64,000 nt of DNA, taken from positions 2,757,001-2,821,000 of the forward strand of contig NZ_CP068230.1 of NCBI RefSeq assembly GCF_009183365.2, written 5' to 3'. Positions 8,312-16,539 of the stretch are shown here, in pieces; within the stretch, counting starts at the first letter, position 1, and each line of letters starts with the position of its first letter. Origin of the DNA: Shewanella algae. Lineage in GTDB: Bacteria > Pseudomonadota > Gammaproteobacteria > Enterobacterales > Shewanellaceae. Under the pieces are notes generated by a model. That model had not been told where the DNA came from. It did not search any database and saw nothing but the letters and a program-made list of their open reading frames with translations. The position numbers and the translations under genes were made by a program.

Positions 8312-9427
8312 ATGACAGCTAACACTCCCAATGCATCAGGAAAAAAAGTCATTGTCGGCATGTCCGGCGGTGTCGACTCATCTGTTTCAGCCTATCTGCT
8401 GCTCCAGCAGGGCTATCAGGTAGAAGGCCTGTTCATGAAGAACTGGGAAGAAGATGACACCGACGAATATTGCTCTGCCGCCGAAGATTTAAAAGATGCC
8501 CAGGCTGTCTGTGACAAGCTGGGCATCAAGTTGCACACGGTCAACTTTGCCGCCGAATACTGGGACAATGTGTTCGAGTATTTTCTGGCCGAGTACAAGG
8601 CGGGACGCACGCCTAACCCGGACATCATGTGCAACAAGGAGATCAAGTTCAAAGCCTTCCTTGAGTTTGCCGATGACATTCTCGATGCCGACTATATCGC
8701 CATGGGCCACTATGTGCGCCGCCGTGATACCGACGGTAAAACCCAGCTGCTTCGCGGCATAGATGGCAACAAGGATCAGAGCTACTTCCTCTACACCTTG
8801 AGTCACCAACAGGTGGCTCGCAGCCTGTTCCCTGTAGGTGAACTGGAAAAACCCGAAGTTCGCCGCATCGCCGAAGAGCAAGGGCTGGTCACCTTCAACA
8901 AGAAAGACAGCACAGGTATCTGTTTTATCGGTGAGCGCAAGTTTACTGAATTCCTTGGCACTTATCTGCCCGCGCAACCGGGCAAAATCGAGAGTGTCGA
9001 CGGTGAAGTGATAGGCGAGCATCAAGGGCTGATGTACCACACTCTGGGCCAGCGCAAGGGCCTTGGAATTGGCGGCATGAAAAACAGTAACGACAATCCC
9101 TGGTATGTGGTCGACAAAGATCTGAAACGTAATGTATTGGTTGTCGCCCAAGGCGGCCAGCATCCGAGACTCATGTCGGTTGGCCTCACGGCCAGGCAGC
9201 TGCACTGGGTAGACAGACAAGGCCCGGCCGATGGCGCCAAGATCACGGTCAAGACCCGTTATCGCCAGCAGGATATCCCCTGCACTGTTTATGTCCAGGG
9301 TGACGATGAACTGAGAGTGATCTTCGACGAACCTGTGGCGGCAGTCACGCCAGGGCAGTCGGCAGTATTCTACGACGGTGAAGTCTGCCTGGGTGGCGGC
9401 ATCATAGAAACCCTGATTAGGGAGTAA
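8312..9427 (+). CDS. mnmA: tRNA-specific 2-thiouridylase MnmA
   Basis: Makes the s2U34 modification in tRNA-Lys, tRNA-Glu and tRNA-Gln, taking sulfur from the IscS/Tus relay. The PP-loop ATPase motif is VGMSGGVDSS near the N-terminus. The catalytic cysteines are C107 (NPDIMCNKEIKF) and C204 (STGICFIG). Starts at 8284, 8288 and 8312 are possible; 8312 has TTTAGGAT six bases upstream and gives 371 residues, close to family size. It is followed after 3 bp by hflD. Four tRNA-Lys(UUU) genes, its substrates, lie at the window's right end. Confidence 0.95.
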   Translation: MTANTPNASGKKVIVGMSGGVDSSVSAYLLLQQGYQVEGLFMKNWEEDDTDEYCSAAEDLKDAQAVCDKLGIKLHTVNFAAEYWDNVFEYFLAEYKAGRTPNPDIMCNKEIKFKAFLEFADDILDADYIAMGHYVRRRDTDGKTQLLRGIDGNKDQSYFLYTLSHQQVARSLFPVGELEKPEVRRIAEEQGLVTFNKKDSTGICFIGERKFTEFLGTYLPAQPGKIESVDGEVIGEHQGLMYHTLGQRKGLGIGGMKNSNDNPWYVVDKDLKRNVLVVAQGGQHPRLMSVGLTARQLHWVDRQGPADGAKITVKTRYRQQDIPCTVYVQGDDELRVIFDEPVAAVTPGQSAVFYDGEVCLGGGIIETLIRE

Positions 9428-9430
9428 TCA

Positions 9431-10048
9431 TTGAGCGAGCAATTGCATGACCGCACTATGGCATTTGCCGGCATATTGCAGGCTATCGCCCAGGTGCAAT
9501 ACCTAGCCCGCCACGGGGAAAGCGATCCGCAGCAGTTGGCTGCGGCACTCGATGGCATTATGGTGACAGATCCCGAGAATATCGATGAGATCTATCCCGA
9601 CAAAGTCGTGCTGGCCAACGGCTACAAGTGGATTATCAACCAACTGGGTGACAGCGCCCAGAAAGATGTGGAAATCACCCGCTATCTGGTTGGCATTCTG
9701 GCGCTGGAGCGCAAGCTGAGCCGCAACCAGGCGGCTCTGGGGATGCTGTCTGAGCGCATCAATCAGGTGCATCGCCAATTGAGCCACTTTGCCATAACCG
9801 ACGAGCAGGTTATCGCCAACCTGGCCAGCATCTACAGCGATATCATCAGTAATTTGGGGCCCAAGATCCAGATTTCGGGCAACCCCAACATACTGCAGCG
9901 GCCACTGGTCCAACATAAAATACGCGCCTTGTTGCTGGCAGCAATGCGCAGTGCCGTACTCTGGCGTCAACTCGGCGGCAAACGCAGACATCTGGTGTTT
10001 GCCCGCAAGGCGATCGTCGATACAGCTAAAAAAAGCCTCACCCTATAA
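9431..10048 (+). CDS. hflD: High frequency lysogenization protein HflD
   Basis: A 205-residue mostly helical protein with the family opening DRTMAFAGILQAIAQVQYLARHG. In E. coli it is membrane-associated and binds lambda CII; its wider cellular role is unclear. The start is a TTG at 9431 with TTAGGGAG upstream; no ATG in frame would keep the conserved N-terminus. It sits between mnmA (3 bp) and purB (28 bp), the usual order. Confidence 0.92.
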   Translation: MSEQLHDRTMAFAGILQAIAQVQYLARHGESDPQQLAAALDGIMVTDPENIDEIYPDKVVLANGYKWIINQLGDSAQKDVEITRYLVGILALERKLSRNQAALGMLSERINQVHRQLSHFAITDEQVIANLASIYSDIISNLGPKIQISGNPNILQRPLVQHKIRALLLAAMRSAVLWRQLGGKRRHLVFARKAIVDTAKKSLTL

Positions 10049-10076
10049 TAAAGCCAAGTTCATCAAGGAGCTTATA

Positions 10077-11447
10077 ATGGATCTTTCCGCACTGACTGCT
10101 ATCTCACCGGTAGACGGGCGTTATGGTAGTAAAACCGCCGAACTTCGGGGGATATTCAGCGAGTACGGTCTTACCAAGTATCGTGTTCAGGTCGAAATCA
10201 ACTGGCTGAAACTGCTTTCCAGCTGCCCTGAAATCGAAGAAGTCCCCCCCTTCAGTGAAGAAGCTCTGGCATTGCTGGACAATATTCGCGATAACTTCAG
10301 CGAAGCCGATGCCCTGAGAGTCAAAACCATCGAAGCCACCACCAACCATGACGTTAAGGCGGTGGAATACTTCATCAAGGAAAAAATCGCCGACAATGCC
10401 GAGCTGGCCGCCATAGGCGAGTTCGTGCACTTTGCCTGCACCAGTGAGGACATCAACAACCTGTCCCACGGCCTGATGCTGACCGAAGCCCGTGAACAGG
10501 TACTGCTGCCATACTGCCAGAAGCTGGTCGATGCCGTTAAAGAGCTGGCCAGACGTTACAAGACTGTGCCTCTGATGTCCCGTACTCATGGCCAACCCGC
10601 CTCGCCTTCGACTCTGGGTAAAGAGATGGCCAACGTTGCCGTACGTCTCGAACGCCAACTCAAACAAATTGAAGCGGTTGAGATCATGGGTAAGATCAAC
10701 GGCGCCGTGGGTAACTACAACGCTCACCTGTCGGCCTACCCAGAAGTTAACTGGCATGAGCTGTCACAGCGCTTTGTCACCAGCCTGGGGCTGAACTGGA
10801 ACCCCTACACCACTCAGATTGAACCGCACGACTATATTGCCGAGCTGTTCGATGCCGTGGCCCGTTTCAATACCGTGCTGATTGATTTTGACCGTGATAT
10901 CTGGGGTTATATCGCCCTGGGTCACTTCAAGCAGAAGACTGTGGCCGGTGAAATCGGCTCATCCACCATGCCGCACAAGGTTAACCCTATCGACTTTGAA
11001 AACTCGGAAGGTAACCTGGGCATAGCCAACGCCCTGATGCAGCATCTGGCCAGTAAACTGCCGGTTTCCCGCTGGCAGCGCGATCTGACCGACTCCACAG
11101 TACTGCGTAACCTGGGTGTGGGTATCGCCCACTCGCTGATCGCCTACCAGGCCACACTCAAGGGTGTCAGTAAGCTGGAAGTCAACGAGGCGCACCTACG
11201 CGATGAACTGGATCACAACTGGGAAGTGCTGGCCGAGCCGGTACAGACAGTCATGCGCCGCTATGGCATCGAAAAGCCTTACGAGAAGCTCAAGGAGCTG
11301 ACCCGTGGCAAGCGTATCGATGGTCAGCAGCTGGCAGCCTTTATCGACGGTCTGGAGCTGCCTGAGAACGTGAAACACGAACTCAAGCAACTGACGCCGG
11401 CCAACTACATAGGCCGCGCCGAAACCTTTGTCGATGATTTGAACTGA
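10077..11447 (+). CDS. purB: Adenylosuccinate lyase
   Basis: Catalyses two fumarate-releasing steps in purine synthesis (SAICAR to AICAR, adenylosuccinate to AMP). It has 456 residues, identical in length to E. coli PurB. The superfamily signature GSSTMPHKVNPIDFEN carries the catalytic serine (S295), and TSEDINNLSHGLML holds another active-site region. The ATG at 10077 follows AAGGAG; an open frame extends upstream to 9951 inside hflD but is not coding. Last gene of the rluE operon, closed by a strong terminator. Confidence 0.97.
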   Translation: MDLSALTAISPVDGRYGSKTAELRGIFSEYGLTKYRVQVEINWLKLLSSCPEIEEVPPFSEEALALLDNIRDNFSEADALRVKTIEATTNHDVKAVEYFIKEKIADNAELAAIGEFVHFACTSEDINNLSHGLMLTEAREQVLLPYCQKLVDAVKELARRYKTVPLMSRTHGQPASPSTLGKEMANVAVRLERQLKQIEAVEIMGKINGAVGNYNAHLSAYPEVNWHELSQRFVTSLGLNWNPYTTQIEPHDYIAELFDAVARFNTVLIDFDRDIWGYIALGHFKQKTVAGEIGSSTMPHKVNPIDFENSEGNLGIANALMQHLASKLPVSRWQRDLTDSTVLRNLGVGIAHSLIAYQATLKGVSKLEVNEAHLRDELDHNWEVLAEPVQTVMRRYGIEKPYEKLKELTRGKRIDGQQLAAFIDGLELPENVKHELKQLTPANYIGRAETFVDDLN

Positions 11448-11467
11448 TAGCCTCTTGGCTGTCACGG

Positions 11468-11497
11468 GCGGTACTGGTTTCCAGTACCGCCTTTTTT
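11468..11497 (+). terminator. Rho-independent terminator of purB
   Basis: Perfect 11-bp stem GGCGGTACTGG/CCAGTACCGCC with a TTT loop, followed by six T's. Confidence 0.93.
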
Positions 11498-11570
11498 CTC
11501 CCCGGGGTTTATGCCGTTGCAAGCGGGATAACTGACTGGCCATTGAAACAGTTTATGGATTGGATAACAG

Positions 11571-12713
11571 ATGACGAACACTTACCAGCTGACTCTAGAC
11601 AGAGATGCCTTTGTTAAAGAGGTGTGGCAGCAACAACCCAAGGTGATCAGACAAGCCTTCAAGGACTTTGTCGATCCTATCGCCGCCGATGAGCTGGCGG
11701 GCCTCGCCTGTGAAGAGGAGATCTCCTCACGGGTAGTAATCACCAAGGGGCAGGACTGGGAAGTGATCTCAGGCCCATTTGAAGACTATGACAAGTTCGG
11801 TGAAGAAAACTGGCAACTGCTGGTACAGGCCGTCAACCACTGGTATCCGGACTCACAGGGTCTGGTGGAAGCCTTCCGTTTCCTGCCGGACTGGCGCTTT
11901 GATGACCTAATGGTGTCCTTTGCCACGCCGGGTGGCGGTGTCGGCCCCCATATCGACAACTATGATGTCTTTATCATTCAAGGCGAGGGGCGCAGGCGCT
12001 GGACAGTGGGTGCCAAGGGTCAATACGCCAAGCGCGGCAATAACCCCAATACCCCTTTGATTGAAGACTTTGAGCCCATCATAGATACAGTGCTGGAGCC
12101 CGGCGATATGTTGTATATTCCGCCCGGTTTTCCCCACAGGGGCGAAACCCTGACCCTGGCACTGTCCTACTCGGTAGGCTTCCGGGCACCGAGCCAGCAA
12201 GAGCTTATCAGCGAAATGGCCGACTTTATGCTGGATCAGGATCTCGGCCACAAACGCTTCACTTCGAGTGAAGAAGCCGGGCAACCTGCGCTGATCGCCA
12301 AGAGCCAGCAACAGGGGATGATGGCGCTGCTGAAAGAGCTGACTGAAAACCCTGACTATTATCAGGGCGTGCTTGGCAAGTTGCTGAGTCAGAACCGCTT
12401 TGAACTGGATATTTGCCAGGGTGAGCCTATGGGTACCGAGGAACTCATTGAAGCCGCGGCCGAAGGCGCTGTATTCAAGCGCATAGGTGGGCTTAAAATT
12501 CTCATGCTGGAAGACGATCCCAACTGCCGACTGTTCATCAATGGTGAAGCTTTTGAATTGCCGCAAGGCAGTGAAAAGCAGGCGCAGCTTATTGCCAATC
12601 ACACCAGCATCAGCGGCGAAGATCTTGAGTCACTGCTTCAGGATGATGCCGTGGCATTGCTGCTGTGCGAACTTTTGGAAAAGGGTTATTGCTATCTCAG
12701 TGACGAGGAATGA
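11571..12713 (+). CDS. roxA: Ribosomal protein uL16 3-hydroxylase (ROX/JmjC cupin)
   Basis: 2-oxoglutarate/Fe(II) oxygenase of the YcfD/RoxA family, which hydroxylates an arginine of ribosomal protein uL16. The JmjC core has the iron ligands H127 and D129 (GPHIDNYDVF) and H189 (PPGFPHRGETL). The dimerisation and C-terminal winged-helix parts follow. Length 380 is normal. It is transcribed on its own after the purB terminator and ends at a bidirectional terminator. Confidence 0.93.
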   Translation: MTNTYQLTLDRDAFVKEVWQQQPKVIRQAFKDFVDPIAADELAGLACEEEISSRVVITKGQDWEVISGPFEDYDKFGEENWQLLVQAVNHWYPDSQGLVEAFRFLPDWRFDDLMVSFATPGGGVGPHIDNYDVFIIQGEGRRRWTVGAKGQYAKRGNNPNTPLIEDFEPIIDTVLEPGDMLYIPPGFPHRGETLTLALSYSVGFRAPSQQELISEMADFMLDQDLGHKRFTSSEEAGQPALIAKSQQQGMMALLKELTENPDYYQGVLGKLLSQNRFELDICQGEPMGTEELIEAAAEGAVFKRIGGLKILMLEDDPNCRLFINGEAFELPQGSEKQAQLIANHTSISGEDLESLLQDDAVALLLCELLEKGYCYLSDEE

Positions 12714-12797
12714 GCCGACTACCCTACTGCTAAAGCCGAGGTTTGAGAACCCTTATTCAGACTCTCACTTGGCTTGGCCAGACACAGCTCAGACACT

Positions 12798-12825
12798 AAA
12801 AAAGCAGCCTACGGCTGCTTTTTTT
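12798..12825 (+). terminator. Bidirectional terminator between roxA and the DUF4826 gene
   Basis: AAAAAGCAGCC/GGCTGCTTTTT stem with a TAC loop and T-runs on both sides, between two convergent genes. Confidence 0.9.
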
Positions 12826-12841
12826 GTTTGCTCTAGGGTTA

Positions 12842-13276
12842 TCAGCCCCAGAGTTTATCGTCTTCCTGGATCTTGTATAGGCTCTCGGCTCTGGAAACCA
12901 GCAACTGGGCGAACTTGGCCTGGGTAGGGTCTTTGGTCGCCCCAGATTGCACCAGGTTCTCGGCCTTGAGCTGCCAGGTCAGCGAAAAGTGACGCAAGGC
13001 TTCGCGAGCAGTGGCTGCTACGCTGACATCAACATAGTCAGAAGGCAAGTCACCGGACATCACCCAATAGGTCTTGTGGCTGGGCTGTTTGGATTCGATT
13101 TTCCACATGGCTACATAAGGCGCCAGATAACGGCTTTCCGCCGGTACCACTTTGCTGGGGATCACCCCTTTCTCTGCAAGAAATTTATTGGCTTTCTGGA
13201 ACTGTTCACGCACCCAAGCCTGGCGCAAGGCTTCCTGCTGTTCGGCGTTGGGCGGTGTACTTGTCTGTTCAGTCAT
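12842..13276 (-). CDS. DUF4826 family protein (uncharacterised)
   Basis: A 144-residue soluble protein without signal or membrane segment. A helical N-terminal part (EALRQAWVREQFQKANKFLA) is followed by a conserved-looking core (YLAPYVAMWKIESK, YWVMSGDLPSDYVDV). The resemblance is to the DUF4826 family seen in marine gammaproteobacteria; no function is known. The ATG at 13276 has GAAAGG upstream. It is monocistronic and convergent with roxA. Confidence 0.7.
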   Translation of the reverse strand: MTEQTSTPPNAEQQEALRQAWVREQFQKANKFLAEKGVIPSKVVPAESRYLAPYVAMWKIESKQPSHKTYWVMSGDLPSDYVDVSVAATAREALRHFSLTWQLKAENLVQSGATKDPTQAKFAQLLVSRAESLYKIQEDDKLWG

Positions 13277-13576
13277 AAACTTTCCTTTCTTCTTGTTTGT
13301 TTTTATTGTGTTTTTATATTCTGTATCTGTTCAACTAAGCCTCTGGCCGGCTTTTTCAGTACCACCCCATAATGAGACGACTATGGGTGGCTGACTTCAG
13401 TTTTCAACCAGCTTTACGTTAACGTAAGGTGGAAAGCAAAATTGCCAGATAGATCACAAATATTCTGCTCATCAGCTTTGTTGAGAGTATCGCTAAATGC
13501 TATGGTTCTGCAATAAATATAACAAGCGGTCGGCGGCCGCTAAGCGCCGCCCCAATAAGCACAGCGGAGAACAGAC
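13277..13576. promoter_or_regulatory. Divergent region upstream of ldh
   Basis: 300 bases without a gene. A TAGATCACAAA near 13449 holds a CRP-like half site only. A second weak feature is the GCGGCCGC-centred palindrome near 13533. GGAG at about 13565 is the ldh ribosome binding site. Confidence 0.3.
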
Positions 13577-14611
13577 GTGGCTGTATTTAATCATGTATCA
13601 TTCGACGAACATGAACAGGTAGTATTCTGTCATGACAAGGAAAGTGGCCTGCGCGCCATCATCGCCATCCACAACACCAACTTGGGCCCTGCCGTAGGCG
13701 GTTGCCGTATGTGGAACTATCAATCAGATGATGAAGCTCTCACTGACGTGTTGCGCCTCTCCCGCGGTATGACTTACAAGAACGCGCTGGCCGGTCTGGC
13801 CATGGGTGGCGGTAAGTCGGTGATCATAGCCGATCCCAAGACAGAGAATCGTGAGCAGCTGTTCCGCGCCTTTGGCCGTTTTGTTCACAGCCTGGGCGGC
13901 CGCTACTACTCGGCCGAAGATGTGGGTACCACCCCTGCCGACATCATGATTGCCCATGATGAAACCCCTTATGTGCTTGGCCTGGAAGGAATGAGCGGCG
14001 ATCCCTCTCCTTTTACCGCCATGGGAACTTACCTGGGTATCAAGGCTGCCGTTAAACACAAGCTGGACAAAGATAGCCTCAAAGGCCTCAAGATAGCCGT
14101 TCAGGGTGTAGGCCATGTGGGCTATTATCTGTGCAAGCACCTGCATGAAGAAGGCGCCGAGCTGTTTGTAACCGATATTCATCAAGCATCACTGGACAAG
14201 GTCGCCACCGACTTTGGCGCCGTGGTGGTTGCCCCTCAGGACATCTATGCTCTGGACGTCGATGTCTATGCCCCTTGCGCCCTGGGCGCCACACTTAACG
14301 ACACCACACTGCCACAGCTGAAAGCGAGCATAGTCGCAGGCTGCGCCAACAACCAGTTGGCCGAGCCACGCCATGGTGAGCAGCTCAAGCAGATGGGCAT
14401 CCTCTATGCCCCAGACTATGTGATCAACGCCGGTGGTATCATCAACGTGTCTTTCGAAAAAGACTATGATGCCACCAAGTCTACCGCCAAGGTTGAAGAG
14501 ATCTACAACACCCTGTTGTCCATCTTCAAGCAGGCCGATGAGCAAAACCGCACCACGGCTGAAGTAGCAGATGAGATGGCCCGCGCCATCATCAATGGTA
14601 CCCAAGCCTAA
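13577..14611 (+). CDS. ldh: Leucine dehydrogenase
   Basis: NAD-dependent oxidative deamination of leucine and other branched-chain amino acids (Glu/Leu/Phe/Val dehydrogenase family). The catalytic lysines are K68 and K80 (GLAMGGGKSVI). The substrate-binding TNLGPAVGGCR and the Rossmann motif GVGHVGYYL are present. 344 residues is the family size. The start is GTG at 13577 behind GGAG. It stands alone; no branched-chain keto acid dehydrogenase genes are nearby in this window. Confidence 0.93.
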   Translation: MAVFNHVSFDEHEQVVFCHDKESGLRAIIAIHNTNLGPAVGGCRMWNYQSDDEALTDVLRLSRGMTYKNALAGLAMGGGKSVIIADPKTENREQLFRAFGRFVHSLGGRYYSAEDVGTTPADIMIAHDETPYVLGLEGMSGDPSPFTAMGTYLGIKAAVKHKLDKDSLKGLKIAVQGVGHVGYYLCKHLHEEGAELFVTDIHQASLDKVATDFGAVVVAPQDIYALDVDVYAPCALGATLNDTTLPQLKASIVAGCANNQLAEPRHGEQLKQMGILYAPDYVINAGGIINVSFEKDYDATKSTAKVEEIYNTLLSIFKQADEQNRTTAEVADEMARAIINGTQA

Positions 14612-14628
14612 GCTCGCTCATATTCCAT

Positions 14629-14652
14629 AAAGGGGCCTTCGGGCCCTTTTTT
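14629..14652 (+). terminator. Rho-independent terminator of ldh
   Basis: AAAGGGGCC-TTC-GGGCCCTTT hairpin with one G-G mismatch, followed by T-run. Confidence 0.8.
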
Positions 14653-14784
14653 ATTACTGAAAAAATTTTCCTCCTGTCGGCAAATAGATAAGCACCGGAA
14701 ACAGAAAATTCATTTTTACGGACTGGCAAGCGTCATCTGCCTCTGCTTGACTTAGCATTCGTCATCTCGAAGGTCAGGGAGTCA

Positions 14785-15123
14785 ATGATGCTCAGATTCG
14801 GCTATGAAGTGGAACAGCAAAAGGTTGAATTACAGGCCAGCAACTGGAATGGATTTGAGCGTTTGTTTGTCGACGGTAAAGTGGTATCCAGCAAATTCAA
14901 CCTGGGGCTGCACAGCGAGCACAGCTTCAAGTTGCGTAACGGTGTACGTTGCCGAATGCAACTCCTGGTTGACCCCACCACAGAGCTGACTATCTGTCGC
15001 ATCTACAAGTGTAACCGCCTGCTGGCGAGCCTCAAACAGGGGAAACAGCAGTCAAGCAGCTCACATCTGCAACACTGGTTGCTACTGGGGGGATTGGTGT
15101 GCGTGCTATTGGTTTATCTTTGA
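14785..15123 (+). CDS. Small membrane-anchored protein of unknown function
   Basis: 112 residues; not recognised. Residues 1-85 form a polar, beta-rich domain (FERLFVDGKVVSSKFN, HSFKLRNGVRC). A Ser/Gln linker follows, then one C-terminal hydrophobic segment (WLLLGGLVCVLLVYL), suggesting a tail-anchored inner-membrane protein with the domain in the cytoplasm. The start may be either of two adjacent ATGs (14785/14788), with AGGGAG upstream. It is convergent with the MarR gene. Confidence 0.65.
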   Translation: MMLRFGYEVEQQKVELQASNWNGFERLFVDGKVVSSKFNLGLHSEHSFKLRNGVRCRMQLLVDPTTELTICRIYKCNRLLASLKQGKQQSSSSHLQHWLLLGGLVCVLLVYL

Positions 15124-15151
15124 TTTACCGAGCACACATTCAACCATAGGG

Positions 15152-15574
15152 TTAACGCTTGTCAGTATGATTTATCTTGTTGAGCAGCATGAGCAGCTGC
15201 CCTCTTTCCGGCTCATCCAAGGCTGCCATAAACTTCTCGTTGACCCGCTCGGCCTCGCGAATTAAGTCCTGCTCCATCGCCTTGGCCTGATCGGTCAGAA
15301 AAATTTGAAACGCACGCCGGTTGTCTTCTTCCTGATGGCGATAGATTAAGCCTTGTACCTGCAGTTGATCCAGCAGGCGTGTCATGGTGTAGTTGGCCAC
15401 ATCACAGCGACGTGACAACTCGGTTTGGCTGATCCCTTCCTCTTGCCAGAGCGCAAACAACACAGGCCAGAGTTTAATATCCAGCTGATAACGCTTCAGG
15501 CGGCTATCCAGTTCATGTTGCAGTTCCACGTTCAGATGGGATACCAGATAACCGAGACTCTCTTTGCGGTTCAA
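15152..15574 (-). CDS. MarR family transcriptional regulator
   Basis: 140 residues with the MarR winged-helix layout: helix-turn-helix GISQTELSRRCDVANYTMTRLLDQLQ (about 48-73) and the wing with DNRRAFQIFLT. Such proteins bind palindromic operators as dimers and often sense phenolic or oxidative signals. No divergent efflux or enzyme gene is adjacent, so the target is not evident. Confidence 0.85.
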   Translation of the reverse strand: MNRKESLGYLVSHLNVELQHELDSRLKRYQLDIKLWPVLFALWQEEGISQTELSRRCDVANYTMTRLLDQLQVQGLIYRHQEEDNRRAFQIFLTDQAKAMEQDLIREAERVNEKFMAALDEPERGQLLMLLNKINHTDKR

Positions 15575-16021
15575 GCAACACCTCCTGTACTTCAGGGCTT
15601 GTCTGTTCGCTATCGGCAGGGCTTCGCCCCATTCAGCAAAATCGCTTATTCTGCTTCATTGACGCCGGGCCATGCCGCTGCCGAGTTTAACTATACCACT
15701 GAGCCAAATGATTGACCTACTCAGGGGCATGAAAGCAGCGCAAGGTAGGGCATCTCCAGCGGAATAAATCTGCATTGACCGCCCTATACGCAGCTTTTTA
15801 ACTCGCCTTTTGGGGCATATCTACCAGTCCAGTATCCGCTTTAAACTTGAGTGGCGGCCCTGATTCTGAGTCAATCAAACTTCTATACGAATGGTATTAA
15901 TACTACCACCTGCTGAATATTTCACTAACACAAGAAAGGAGAATAATGGGGCATTTACAGTCAGGCTACTGTAAATAAAGGTTTTATATCTGCCTGAATG
16001 GCAAAGCGATTCCTTTGACTT
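15575..16021. other. Intergenic region with a possible 10-codon ORF
   Basis: 447 bases with no ordinary gene. At 15946-15978 a very small frame (MGHLQSGYCK) follows a strong AAGGAG ribosome binding site at 15936-15941. Its codons overlap a 9-bp inverted repeat ATTTACAGT/ACTGTAAAT (15953-15976). It could be a leader peptide, a tiny protein, or chance. Confidence 0.35.
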
Positions 16022-16471
16022 TTAACTCAGTAAATAGGTTTCGGCAAAGCGATAGAAACAGGCACGCCCAAGCCTGGCCTTTAGACCTCGAGGCAAGCTT
16101 ACCAATAGCCCGGATTCGGCGCTCTCAAAGGCATTGAGCCCCAGCACCTCGAACTCATTACCCTGGGAGCAAACCAGGGCAAAACGGCTGCTCTCGGCCT
16201 CGATATCCAGCTGCTTGTAATCAACTATGATGAGCGGTGTGTCGGCCACCGCTACCTTCAAACGCTCTGCCGGGGTAATCAACAGATGTTCACCCTCGAT
16301 GCAGTGCAAAATACTACTGAAGAGCCTGGCGAACTTGGCCGGCAACGGTGAGTTGAGATAATACCAGTCGCCTTTAACGTCTATCTCAAACAGGGCTTGC
16401 TGCTGACACAAGTCCGGCCTTGCCCCAAGCCCTTTCAGAGCGTCACTCACCTTGTCTGCCGACTGTTTCAT
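16022..16471 (-). CDS. DUF1285 domain protein
   Basis: 149 residues. The stretch FEIDVKGDWYYLNSPL through AERLKVAVADTPLIIVDY matches the DUF1285 pattern (WYY..SP, RLFS..L, L.TP.E...V.V.D.P). The function of the family is unknown. It lies 69 bp downstream of ydiJ on the same strand and may be co-transcribed with it. Confidence 0.8.
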   Translation of the reverse strand: MKQSADKVSDALKGLGARPDLCQQQALFEIDVKGDWYYLNSPLPAKFARLFSSILHCIEGEHLLITPAERLKVAVADTPLIIVDYKQLDIEAESSRFALVCSQGNEFEVLGLNAFESAESGLLVSLPRGLKARLGRACFYRFAETYLLS

Positions 16472-16539
16472 CCTGACTTCCTATTCTTGGGTTCCCTATT
16501 CATGGGCTCCACACTTTTGGAGCCCTATTCTTGGCGCTC

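Noticed and set aside
8284..8312. Earlier mnmA starts at 8284 and 8288
   Set aside because: 8284 is out of frame; 8288 lacks a good ribosome binding site, while 8312 has one and fits the family length.
13440..13470. CRP site upstream of ldh
   Set aside because: Only one half site (ATCACA) is good; the symmetric half is missing.
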